Shown here: piece after piece, positions 1 to 5,812 of the stretch
Numbering within the stretch: position 1 is the stretch's first letter
Layout of the letters: every line of letters starts with the position of its first letter
Assembly: GCF_049701115.1 (NCBI RefSeq)
Contig: NZ_JBNATX010000057.1
Span: 1 to 7,650 of the forward strand
DNA from: Thermoanaerobacter sp049701115
GTDB lineage: Bacteria > Bacillota > Thermoanaerobacteria > Thermoanaerobacterales > Thermoanaerobacteraceae
Length of the DNA stretch: 7,650 bases
Reading direction: 5' to 3'
Notes under the pieces: generated by a model
What the model was told of the DNA's origin: nothing
Seen by the model: only the letters and a program-made list of their open reading frames with translations
Database searches by the model: none
Program-made: the position numbers and the translations under genes

Positions 1-1
1 C

Positions 2-30
2 AAGTCGCATTTACACACAAAATGCCACTT
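2..30 (+). other. Imperfect hairpin at left edge, possible terminator
   Basis: Arms 2-12 and 20-30 pair over 11 positions with a single C-C mismatch around a 7-base ACACACA loop. On the plus strand it is followed by a T-rich tract (31-40, CTTTATTTTG), so it could end a plus-strand transcript entering from the left. On the minus strand the arms run to the window edge and nothing can be said about a tail. No gene is visible in 1-70. Its role is inference. Confidence 0.35.
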
Positions 31-51
31 CTTTATTTTGTCAACAGTCTG

Positions 52-75
52 AAAGGAGACAAGCTCCTTTTTATT
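52..75 (+). terminator. Hairpin with T-tract abutting spoVG stop
   Basis: AAAGGAG (52-58), loop ACAAG, CTCCTTT (64-70) form a perfect 7-bp stem. The plus strand continues TTATT, giving a five-T run, so the better terminator orientation is plus, for a gene converging from the left. On the minus strand, the direction in which spoVG is read, the stem is followed by only three Ts, so it would be a weak spoVG terminator. The right arm abuts the spoVG stop codon at 71-73. Confidence 0.5.
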
Positions 76-346
76 CCTTGGCAGTATTGTTCTCTTTCGC
101 TTTTTCGTACTCTTCTAAGATAGCCTTCTGCAGCTTGTTCCTCGTATCCGAGTTTATAGGGTGAGCGATATCTTTAAACTCCCCTTCAGGAGTTTTACGG
201 CTAGGCATAGCAATAAACAAGCCATTTTGCCCTTCTATAACCTTGATGTCGTGAACCACAAATTCATTGTCAAAGGTCACAGAAACAACTGCTTTCATCC
301 TGCCTTCGTCGTTTAATTTTCTCACCCTTACGTCTGTAATCTTCAT
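71..346 (-). CDS. spoVG: SpoVG, septation regulator / nucleic-acid-binding protein
   Basis: This is a 91-residue SpoVG-family protein beginning MKITDVRVRKL, the canonical family N-terminus, with the conserved block GLFIAMPSRKTPEGEFKDIA and then AHPIN in the middle and an acidic, lysine-rich tail. SpoVG proteins are small cytoplasmic DNA/RNA-binding regulators; in Bacillus the gene is sigma-H-dependent and affects septation and sporulation. A GTG at 358 would add four residues, but the ATG at 346 matches the family start and has a good Shine-Dalgarno site, AAGGTGGTGA, with the usual spacing. The gene lies downstream of purR on the same strand. Bacillus has yabJ between the two; here there is only a 168-base gap, and it carries a dedicated promoter. 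Identity is firm; the precise role in this organism is inferred. Confidence 0.96.
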   Translation of the reverse strand: MKITDVRVRKLNDEGRMKAVVSVTFDNEFVVHDIKVIEGQNGLFIAMPSRKTPEGEFKDIAHPINSDTRNKLQKAILEEYEKAKENNTAKE

Positions 347-363
347 TGAGTTCACCACCTTCC

Positions 364-409
364 TGAAGCATAAACCTGTGTTGAATTGGGAACTGCCCTG
401 CTTGCTTCA
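364..409 (-). other. Inverted repeat in spoVG leader
   Basis: In the spoVG leader, 7-base arms (364-370 and 403-409, TGAAGCA/TGCTTCA) can pair. They enclose a smaller GGG/CCC hairpin (388-398). The arm nearer the gene directly precedes the Shine-Dalgarno site, so folding could affect ribosome access. The predicted leader is about 115 bases, long for a simple promoter. Only the repeats are seen; a regulatory effect is inference. Confidence 0.35.
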
Positions 410-468
410 TTGACTGCTATCTTTTTCTTGCAATCTCAGCAAAACCAAGGCTTATCCCTCTCTTTAAT

Positions 469-497
469 ATATTCGCCAAAAACTTAAAATTTCCTTC
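469..497 (-). promoter_or_regulatory. Sigma-H-type promoter of spoVG
   Basis: Read on the minus strand, the -35 box is GAAGGAAAT (489-497) and the -10 box is GGCGAATAT (469-477), separated by 11 bases. Both fit the Bacillus sigma-H consensus (RnAGGAwWW, then RnnGAATww) at every defined position. spoVG is a classic sigma-H target in Bacillus. Transcription would start near 461, leaving a leader of about 115 bases. No good sigma-A promoter was seen in the same gap. Confidence 0.8.
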
Positions 498-498
498 A

Positions 499-522
499 TA
501 AAATAAAAATATTTTTATTTTA
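499..522. promoter_or_regulatory. 24-bp all-AT perfect palindrome, candidate AT box
   Basis: Positions 499-522 are a perfect 24-bp palindrome made only of A and T, centred between 510 and 511. It overlaps the purR stop codon (515-517) and ends one base before the sigma-H -35 box. Bacillus spoVG carries an AT-rich box directly upstream of its promoter that raises transcription and is bound by AbrB; this element has the same position. It has no GC pairs, so it is a poor terminator stem. Function is inferred from position. Confidence 0.55.
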
Positions 523-1336
523 AAATCCAGTCGCTTATCTCTATCTCCACAATATTCTTATCCTCTTCCACATTTTTTAACACAAAAATAGAAATATAAT
601 TGTCTATCAATTTTTCCCTGGGTTCCTCTGTTGCAATCATCACTCCTGCCCCCACAACCTGAGCATCAAATTCTTCCATAAGCTCTGTCATGCCCTTTAA
701 AGTTCCTCCTGCCTTCATAAAATCGTCCACCAAAAGAACTCTTGCCCCTTTCTCAAGAGCCCTTCTTGCCAGCGACATAGACTTTATATGCCTTTGAGAG
801 CCCGACACATAATTTATGGACACAAAAGAACCTTCTGTCACACGGCTGTCTTTCCTCACTATCACCAGCGGCACATTCAAAACCCTTGCGCACATAAGGG
901 CAATAGGTATCCCTTTTGTTTCAACCGTCACAACAGCATCAATTTCTTTTTCAATAAAAGGATACACCAAAACCTCGGCAATCTTGCTAACAATAGACGG
1001 CGAATAAATCAAATCTGCCGTATACAGAAAACCTCCCGGAATTATCCTTGAAGGGTCTTTAAGCTTTTTGCATACCTCTTCCACAAAAGGCACATAGCTT
1101 TTTAAACTTGACACAGGGATGTACTTGACTCCTCCCCCTGCTCCCGGAAAAGTCTTTAACTTCCCCATATCAAATTTTTCTAATATCTCTTCTAAAATAT
1201 CTATATCTTCTGAAGCCGAAGACTTAGCTATATTAAACATATCCATGAAATGCTCGAGGTTCACCAATTTGTTAGGATTATCAGTAAAAAATTTGAGAAG
1301 AGCCACAAGCCTCTCATATCTTTTATACTTTTCCAT
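515..1336 (-). CDS. purR: PurR, purine operon repressor (Bacillus type)
   Basis: The product, 273 residues from the ATG, matches Bacillus-type PurR (about 285 residues). An N-terminal winged helix (about 1-72) is followed by a phosphoribosyltransferase-like domain. The PRPP-binding loop is clear, VLLVDDFMKAGGTLKGM at about residues 200-216, as is the conserved PGGFLYTADL near 100. In this family PRPP binding lowers DNA affinity, so purine genes are repressed when PRPP is low; the protein is cytoplasmic and dimeric. A TTG at 1339 lies just before the ATG at 1336. The GGAGGT site is 6 bases from the TTG and 9 from the ATG, so either could serve; the ATG is preferred. The gene has its own sigma-A promoter and sits upstream of spoVG. 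Confidence 0.95.
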   Translation of the reverse strand: MEKYKRYERLVALLKFFTDNPNKLVNLEHFMDMFNIAKSSASEDIDILEEILEKFDMGKLKTFPGAGGGVKYIPVSSLKSYVPFVEEVCKKLKDPSRIIPGGFLYTADLIYSPSIVSKIAEVLVYPFIEKEIDAVVTVETKGIPIALMCARVLNVPLVIVRKDSRVTEGSFVSINYVSGSQRHIKSMSLARRALEKGARVLLVDDFMKAGGTLKGMTELMEEFDAQVVGAGVMIATEEPREKLIDNYISIFVLKNVEEDKNIVEIEISDWILK

Positions 1337-1374
1337 CAAAAATTAACCTCCAATTCACAAACTTTTATACTAAA

Positions 1375-1403
1375 ATTATATTTAAAAGTTCACTTTTCTT
1401 CAA
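1375..1403 (-). promoter_or_regulatory. Sigma-A promoter of purR
   Basis: On the minus strand, TTGAAG (1398-1403), a 17-base spacer and a perfect TATAAT (1375-1380) form a strong sigma-A promoter. The start point would fall near 1368, leaving a short leader of about 30 bases before purR. It overlaps the divergent murC promoter. Confidence 0.8.
1384..1397. promoter_or_regulatory. Palindrome in divergent promoter overlap, possible operator
   Basis: AAAAGT, two bases, ACTTTT form a palindrome inside the purR promoter spacer, and it overlaps the murC -35 region (1389-1394). On the minus strand, bases 1385-1397 (AAAAGTGAACTTT) match 11 of 13 positions of the Bacillus PurBox AWWWCCGAACWWT, differing only at the CC pair. 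A PurR autoregulatory site is therefore possible. No convincing second PurBox was found, although PurBoxes usually occur in pairs, so the call is tentative. Confidence 0.35.
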
Positions 1404-1416
1404 CATGTGATATAAT
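1389..1416 (+). promoter_or_regulatory. Extended -10 promoter of murC
   Basis: TGATATAAT (1408-1416) is a perfect extended -10 box. A weak -35, TTCACT (1389-1394), lies 16 bases upstream. The start would fall near 1423, giving a murC leader of about 85 bases. The -35 region lies within the spacer of the divergent purR promoter, so the two polymerases probably compete. Confidence 0.6.
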
Positions 1417-1507
1417 TTTTTTATAAAACAGTGACAGCAAAAAGTCGTCCGGCATATTCTAACCATATGATGGCAATAATATGAGGTAGAAATGAGAGGT
1501 GCATTTT

Positions 1508-2890
1508 ATGGAAATAGATCTTGAAAAATTTAAAAGAATTCATTTTATTGGAATTGGCGGTATAAGCATGAGCGGGTTAGCCCACATATTGTTAAATGAA
1601 GGGCATATTATAACAGGTTCAGACATAAAAAACTCCCATCTGATTGAAAAGCTGAAAAAAGAAGGAGCCAGGATAAATATTCCTCATATGGCAGAAAGCG
1701 TGATAGGAGCTGACCTTGTAGTTTACACAGCCGCAATACACGATGACAATGTAGAATACCAAAAAGCAAAAGAACTGGGAATCCCTATGATAGATAGAGC
1801 TACACTTCTAGGCCTTATAATGAAAAAATACAGGTATGGTGTTGCTGTTGCAGGAAGTCATGGAAAAACCACCACAACTTCCCTTATATCGGTAATACTT
1901 GACAGAGCAGGTTACGATCCAACGGTCTTGGTTGGAGGAGAAATAGATGCAATAGGTGGAAATGTGAGGGTAGGAAGAAGTGAATATTTCGTCACAGAAG
2001 CTTGTGAGTACACAGATAGCTTCCTCAAATTTTATCCCTACATAGCCGTAATACTGAATGTAGATTCGGACCATTTAGACTATTTCAAAAACATTGACAA
2101 TATAAAACAATCCTTCAGGCAGTTCGCAAATCTCGTTCCTCCAGATGGATATGTCGTAGCCTGCAAAGACGATGCAAATACAATGCACGTGATAAAAGGC
2201 TTGGAGAAAAACATAGTAACATACGGCATTAACGAAGAAAGCGACTGGCAGGCAAAAGACATAACTTACGATGAAAAAGGCTGTGCAAGTTTTAATGCTT
2301 ATTACCGAGGAAAATTCATGGGGCATTTTAATCTCTCTATTCCCGGCAAGCACAATATATACAATGCCCTCGCTTCTCTTGCTGTAACTTACCTTCTAGG
2401 AGTTGACACAGAAAAGGCTAAAGAATATATAAAAGAATTTAAAGGCACCCACAGAAGATTTGAAGTCAAAGGAGTAGTAGAAGGGGTTACAGTTGTAGAT
2501 GATTACGCTCATCACCCTGCAGAAATACGTGCAACTTTAGAGGCTGCGAAAAATTATCCTCACAAAAGGATAATAGCCATATTTCAGCCCCACACTTATT
2601 CAAGAACAAAAGCTTTGTTACTCGACTTTGCTGAATCCTTTGATGCTGCTGACAAAATAATAATAACTGATATATATGCCGCAAGAGAAAAAGATACAGG
2701 AGAAGTATCTTCAAAAGATTTAGTAGATTTGATCTTCAAAAGGGGAAAGGACGTCCTTTATATGAAGGACTTTGACTCCATTGTAGAATATTTAAAGGAA
2801 AACACAGTAGAAGGAGACTTGGTCCTCACAATAGGAGCTGGAAATATATATGAGGTAGGAGAAAAATTTATAGAAGAGAACAAAAAATAA
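1508..2890 (+). CDS. murC: MurC, UDP-N-acetylmuramate--L-alanine ligase
   Basis: MurC joins L-alanine to UDP-N-acetylmuramic acid using ATP, the first peptide step of peptidoglycan precursor synthesis in the cytoplasm. The 460 residues are normal full length. The order of motifs fits: N-terminal Rossmann-type HFIGIGGISMSGLA (12-25), the ATP P-loop GSHGKTTTTS (116-125), EACEYTDSF (164-172), NVDSDHLDYF (184-193), HNIYNALA (282-289), THRRFE (314-319), DDYAHHPAEI (331-340), QPHTYSRT (360-367) and AGNIYEVG (444-451). An in-frame GTG at 1499 would add three residues. The ATG at 1508 is chosen because AGAGGTG lies 6 bases upstream and the family starts close to the Rossmann strand. It is a single-gene unit, divergent from purR, ending in a strong terminator. 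Confidence 0.98.
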   Translation: MEIDLEKFKRIHFIGIGGISMSGLAHILLNEGHIITGSDIKNSHLIEKLKKEGARINIPHMAESVIGADLVVYTAAIHDDNVEYQKAKELGIPMIDRATLLGLIMKKYRYGVAVAGSHGKTTTTSLISVILDRAGYDPTVLVGGEIDAIGGNVRVGRSEYFVTEACEYTDSFLKFYPYIAVILNVDSDHLDYFKNIDNIKQSFRQFANLVPPDGYVVACKDDANTMHVIKGLEKNIVTYGINEESDWQAKDITYDEKGCASFNAYYRGKFMGHFNLSIPGKHNIYNALASLAVTYLLGVDTEKAKEYIKEFKGTHRRFEVKGVVEGVTVVDDYAHHPAEIRATLEAAKNYPHKRIIAIFQPHTYSRTKALLLDFAESFDAADKIIITDIYAAREKDTGEVSSKDLVDLIFKRGKDVLYMKDFDSIVEYLKENTVEGDLVLTIGAGNIYEVGEKFIEENKK

Positions 2891-2892
2891 AA

Positions 2893-2930
2893 GAGAAGAT
2901 TTACTCCTCCGGGTAAGTCTTCTCCTTTTT
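2893..2930 (+). terminator. Strong terminator after murC, probably bidirectional
   Basis: Arms 2893-2904 and 2913-2924 pair over 12 positions (one G-T wobble) around an 8-base loop. The plus strand continues CTTTTTATTT, a good T-tract just after the murC stop. On the minus strand the stem is followed by TTTTATTTTTTG, so the same hairpin can end the HEPN transcript, whose stop codon (2929-2931) sits at its foot. Confidence 0.9.
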
Positions 2931-3318
2931 ATTTAATTTGGTCCAAAATAAATTCTTTAATTTTATTTGCCACATCAAGAGCCTTTTCTGCTTCATTTTT
3001 TGTTACTTTTTCATTCACCTCATATAATGGATATCTGACCTCGTTATAAAAAACAGTTAAAAATTTGCAATCATCAAAAAAATTCATGAAGCCCTCGTCA
3101 TACACGGCACACATTTTACATAAAACAGTCAAATCGTGTGTTTTTCTAATAGACGTTCCTTGATATATTAAGTAGCCTTTTAAATACTTCTCTGCTGCCT
3201 GTTGGCAATGAAAAGCTACCGTATCATACATATCATCAAATTCTAAAAGAATCTTCGCTGCTTTTAAGTCTTGCCCTGCTTTTTTAAACCATTCTTGATA
3301 ATACTTCTCCTCTGTCAT
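2929..3318 (-). CDS. HEPN-domain protein, partner of adjacent MNT nucleotidyltransferase
   Basis: The 129-residue helical protein has the HEPN (PF05168-type) hallmark FHCQQAAEKYLKGYL at 36-50, then RKTHDLTVL (58-66) and the conserved FYNEVRYPLY (90-99). HEPN proteins paired with MNT nucleotidyltransferases are often toxins, usually RNases, silenced by AMP transfer from the MNT partner. The RX4-6H catalytic motif of HEPN RNases is not visible here; the closest sequence, R-K-T-H, is too tightly spaced. RNase activity is therefore uncertain and a regulatory or substrate-binding role is possible. An ATG at 3354 is in frame, but the ATG at 3318 has an AAGGGG site 9 bases upstream and matches family length. 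It overlaps the end of the MNT gene by 35 bases, which suggests translational coupling. Confidence 0.85.
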   Translation of the reverse strand: MTEEKYYQEWFKKAGQDLKAAKILLEFDDMYDTVAFHCQQAAEKYLKGYLIYQGTSIRKTHDLTVLCKMCAVYDEGFMNFFDDCKFLTVFYNEVRYPLYEVNEKVTKNEAEKALDVANKIKEFILDQIK

Positions 3319-3640
3319 ATAATACAACCCCTTTAGTATTAATAAGGTAGGCAAAACTTTGTTTGTGTTGCACGTGTTCCTCCCATTCTTCAGGGGTATA
3401 AACTACTACATCTATCGGAATATCGTGTTCTATTTCATATATCTTCATTTTCATTTCCCTTTTATTTTCCGTACTTATAATAATACACAAATCTATATCA
3501 CTTTCTAGATTTTCTTCTCCTTCAGCGCAAGAGCCAAATAAAATTATTTTTTCCGGGCTAAACCTTTTTATAATTTCATTTTTCAATTTTTCTATTTCTT
3601 TCTCATATATATCTAGATTTTCAGCCAGCTTTTTACTCAT
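3284..3640 (-). CDS. MNT-type minimal nucleotidyltransferase
   Basis: The 118 residues carry the polymerase-beta-superfamily signature GSX10DXD: G36-S37 in KIILFGSCAEG, then D48-I-D50, with a third acidic residue probably D77 in IPIDVVVYT. These residues bind metal and NTP. In MntA/HepT pairs the MNT protein is the antitoxin and adds AMP to a tyrosine of the HEPN toxin; that role here is inference from the pairing. The ATG at 3640 has GAGGTG 7 bases upstream. The site begins at the TAG stop of the LacI gene, 12 bases upstream, so MNT translation is likely coupled to it. The gene is the middle one of a three-gene operon, lacI-type, MNT, HEPN. Confidence 0.9.
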   Translation of the reverse strand: MSKKLAENLDIYEKEIEKLKNEIIKRFSPEKIILFGSCAEGEENLESDIDLCIIISTENKREMKMKIYEIEHDIPIDVVVYTPEEWEEHVQHKQSFAYLINTKGVVLYDRGEVLSRMV

Positions 3641-3652
3641 AAAATTTCACCT

Positions 3653-4666
3653 CTATCTGGAAACACAAGATTTTCTCTCTATAAGTTTTACCGGCACAAT
3701 TATATGGTCAGATTCAATCTCTTTTTGCTTTAACCTCGCGATCAGAAGTTCTGCTGATTTTATCCCCAGTTCAAAAGTGGATATATCTATTGTCGTGAGA
3801 GGTGGATTAGCAAAAGCAGACAAAGGAATATTATTAAAGCCTACTATAGAAATATCCTCCGGCACCCTAAATCCCTTGTCAATAGCAGCCCTTATCACAC
3901 CAAAAGCCATCACATCGTCTGTGACAACTACTCCTGTGGGATTTGCCCTCTCAAGTATTTTCATCATTGCCCTGTATCCGCCGTCTTCAGAAAATTCTTC
4001 CTGCTCCACCAATTCTCTTTTAAAACTTAACCCATTTTCTTCAAGAGCCAGCTTATACCCATCCAACCTATCCAAGCTCACCACATACTCCAGTGAACCG
4101 CTTATAAAAGCAATTTCCCTATGTCCGTGTTTTATCAAGTAATTTGTGGCAAGTTTAGAAGCGCCTATATTGTCATTGTCAACCCAGTAAACATCTCTTG
4201 CATCAAGGGGTTTGCCTATCACCACAAAGGGAAATTTTTCATCCCTTAACCACGGTATCAGCTCATCTGTAGTTCTTGAAGATAAAAGAATTATCCCATC
4301 TACTCTTTTCCCTTTTACCATCCTCATTACCGCTTCTTTTTCCTCTTCTTTATTCCCGGAAGTCGACAAAAGCAAATCATATCTTTCCCTGTGGGCAACA
4401 ACGCTTATTCCCCTCATGACCTCAGGGAAGAAGGGGTTGGAAAAAGCTTCTTCTGTGGAACGGGGCATTATAAGCCCTAAAGTATTTGTCACCTTGCTGG
4501 CAAGGCTTCTGGCAATGGCATTTGGATAGTACCCCAGTTCTTCCATTGCCTTCCATACCCTTTCCTTTGTCTCCTTGCTAATGCGAGGGCTGTCCGCAAT
4601 AACTCTGGAAACGGTGGAAGGGGCCACATTGGCTCTTCTCGCTACATCTTTAATTGTTACATTCAT
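3653..4666 (-). CDS. LacI-family transcriptional repressor, MalR-like
   Basis: The 337-residue length is typical of LacI/GalR repressors. The DNA-binding helix-turn-helix is at the N-terminus (TIKDVARRANVAPSTVSRVI, residues 4-23), followed by the hinge helix region YYPNAIARSLASK (46-58) and a periplasmic-binding-like effector domain with FSNPFFPEVMRG (75-86), YWVDNDNIGASKL and a C-terminal SAFANPPLTTI. The FSNPFFPEV and IGKP segments recall maltose-type MalR repressors, so a sugar effector is likely but unproven. A GTG at 4678 would add four residues; the ATG at 4666 has AGGTGGTGA about 5 bases upstream and gives the standard family start. No sugar-use genes are adjacent; instead it leads an MNT/HEPN operon. 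A LacI-type operator in its own leader implies self-repression. Confidence 0.93.
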   Translation of the reverse strand: MNVTIKDVARRANVAPSTVSRVIADSPRISKETKERVWKAMEELGYYPNAIARSLASKVTNTLGLIMPRSTEEAFSNPFFPEVMRGISVVAHRERYDLLLSTSGNKEEEKEAVMRMVKGKRVDGIILLSSRTTDELIPWLRDEKFPFVVIGKPLDARDVYWVDNDNIGASKLATNYLIKHGHREIAFISGSLEYVVSLDRLDGYKLALEENGLSFKRELVEQEEFSEDGGYRAMMKILERANPTGVVVTDDVMAFGVIRAAIDKGFRVPEDISIVGFNNIPLSAFANPPLTTIDISTFELGIKSAELLIARLKQKEIESDHIIVPVKLIERKSCVSR

Positions 4667-4683
4667 TCTAATCACCACCTATA

Positions 4684-4697
4684 TGAAACCGATTGCA
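4684..4697. promoter_or_regulatory. LacI-family operator, autoregulatory
   Basis: TGAAACCGATTGCA matches the CG-centred LacI/GalR operator pattern TGnAAnCGnTTnCA at every defined position. It lies between the predicted start point (near 4707) and the Shine-Dalgarno site of the adjacent repressor gene, so bound repressor would block initiation or elongation. It fits the CcpA cre consensus less well. Binding by the adjacent LacI-type protein is inference. Confidence 0.7.
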
Positions 4698-4713
4698 TTC
4701 TCCTTTACCTATT

Positions 4714-4742
4714 ATTCTACCCTATTATACCATAAAGGTCAA
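4714..4742 (-). promoter_or_regulatory. Promoter of the lacI-type/MNT/HEPN operon
   Basis: On the minus strand, TTGACC (4737-4742), a 17-base spacer and TAGAAT (4714-4719) form a good sigma-A promoter. An overlapping alternative is an extended -10, TGGTATAAT (4724-4732), without a clear -35. It sits just after the CPBP protease stop, and no terminator separates the two, so some read-through is possible. Confidence 0.7.
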
Positions 4743-4748
4743 CAATTT

Positions 4749-5651
4749 TTACTGAGCTATTTTTACCATCTGCCAAGTAATCCTATACACAAATATTAAA
4801 ATAGAAAGTAAAAAAGGCCAGTATAAAAAGATTTTTGCATCCTCTTTTAACCCTTCATCACCTTTTATCACATACGGAGTAGTCATAGCAGTAAGTCTTC
4901 TCAAAAGAGCATAAAGAATCATACCTGAAAAAACTGCAATGACACCGTAGAATAAAACCGCCGAAAGAGGTATGCTTATTTTTTCCACGCCTGATACATT
5001 AGCCATCCTCGACTGAGAAATAAAATAGGACAAAATAGTTGAAATAGCATTATTTGTAAAATGCACTATCATTCCAGCAAATATAGAATCTGTCCTGTAA
5101 ACCACATACCCCAGTATAGCTCCCAGAAACAATATGCTTAAAAAATTTTGCACATTCAAATGAAGCATGGCAAATAAAATTGCCGTAATAACAACGCTCT
5201 TTATTGAACCTCTCATTTCAAAGCTTCTCATCACAAGGCCTCTCATAAAAATTTCCTCACAGCAGGCTGCCATCAGCCCAAAAATTATTAATTGAACAAG
5301 GAGTTCATTAAGGTCCTGAGCAGGAGGAATCTGCATCACAGGAACTTTCCCCAGCTTTGAAAGAAAATAATTTGTCAGAATCGCTAAAAACCCAGATACA
5401 CCCCAGGAAGCAATAGCAATGAGTACAAGAAGGAGGACAAATTCACTTTTTAAAGGATTTAACCTTAGTACATATTTTACGTCATAGTGTTTAATTAAGA
5501 GATAAATAATTACAGGAATTAACACAAAAACAATTTCAGTAATAAGTATCCCTATGTACAAAGACGCTTTTTGAACCAGATATCCCAAAGTTATGAAAAG
5601 AACCATAACAGAAAAGTACAATTTTCCCACATCTTTTTCATCCGGCCTCAT
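4749..5651 (-). CDS. CPBP-family intramembrane metalloprotease (CAAX/Abi type)
   Basis: The 300-residue polytopic membrane protein has about eight hydrophobic segments (roughly 11-29, 33-54, 69-95, 116-130, 152-185, 189-210, 228-250 and 275-293). The three CPBP (PF02517) motifs are present: EEIFMR (E132, E133, R137), FAMLH (F160, H164) and HFTNN (H197, N201). These line the metal-dependent active site of CAAX-type proteases within the membrane. Bacterial members are linked to peptide maturation, bacteriocin self-immunity or unknown tasks; no bacteriocin gene is visible nearby, so the substrate is unknown. The ATG at 5651 has a purine-rich site upstream, AGGA about 9 bases away. It appears to be a single-gene unit, divergent from hsp20. 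Confidence 0.9.
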   Translation of the reverse strand: MRPDEKDVGKLYFSVMVLFITLGYLVQKASLYIGILITEIVFVLIPVIIYLLIKHYDVKYVLRLNPLKSEFVLLLVLIAIASWGVSGFLAILTNYFLSKLGKVPVMQIPPAQDLNELLVQLIIFGLMAACCEEIFMRGLVMRSFEMRGSIKSVVITAILFAMLHLNVQNFLSILFLGAILGYVVYRTDSIFAGMIVHFTNNAISTILSYFISQSRMANVSGVEKISIPLSAVLFYGVIAVFSGMILYALLRRLTAMTTPYVIKGDEGLKEDAKIFLYWPFLLSILIFVYRITWQMVKIAQ

Positions 5652-5704
5652 TCCACCACTTCCTCATATCTTTTCTACATGCCCTCATAAATTTTACCAC
5701 AAAA

Positions 5705-5733
5705 AGAATATAAAAATAAGAATTAAATGTCAA
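5705..5733 (-). promoter_or_regulatory. Sigma-A promoter of the CPBP protease gene
   Basis: On the minus strand, a perfect TTGACA (5728-5733), a 17-base spacer and TATTCT (5705-5710, 4 of 6). The start would fall near 5698, leaving a leader of about 45 bases. Its -35 box faces away from that of hsp20, about 20 bases distant. Confidence 0.65.
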
Positions 5734-5753
5734 GTTTTTGTGAATCCTAATAA

Positions 5754-5781
5754 TTGCAAAAATTTATCAATGTGCTATAAT
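5754..5781 (+). promoter_or_regulatory. Extended -10 promoter of hsp20
   Basis: TGCTATAAT (5773-5781) is a perfect extended -10. TTGCAA (5754-5759, 4 of 6) lies 16 bases upstream. The leader would be about 25 bases. No CIRCE element (TTAGCACTC-N9-GAGTGCTAA) is present, so HrcA control is not supported. An imperfect palindrome covers the -35 box. Confidence 0.7.
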
Positions 5782-5812
5782 AAATAATAGAAAAATATGG
5801 AGGTGATGTAAA

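Noticed and set aside
3777..4529. Plus-strand open frames of 121 and 105 residues opposite the LacI-type gene
   Set aside because: They are antisense to a clear full-length repressor, have low-complexity S/T/L-rich products and no ribosome sites or recognisable domains.
4684..4697. CcpA catabolite-response (cre) site
   Set aside because: It departs from the cre consensus in both readings, while it fits the general LacI-family pattern fully and lies at the LacI-type gene itself.
5652..5812. CIRCE element between the CPBP gene and hsp20
   Set aside because: Neither TTAGCACTC nor GAGTGCTAA is present in the gap.
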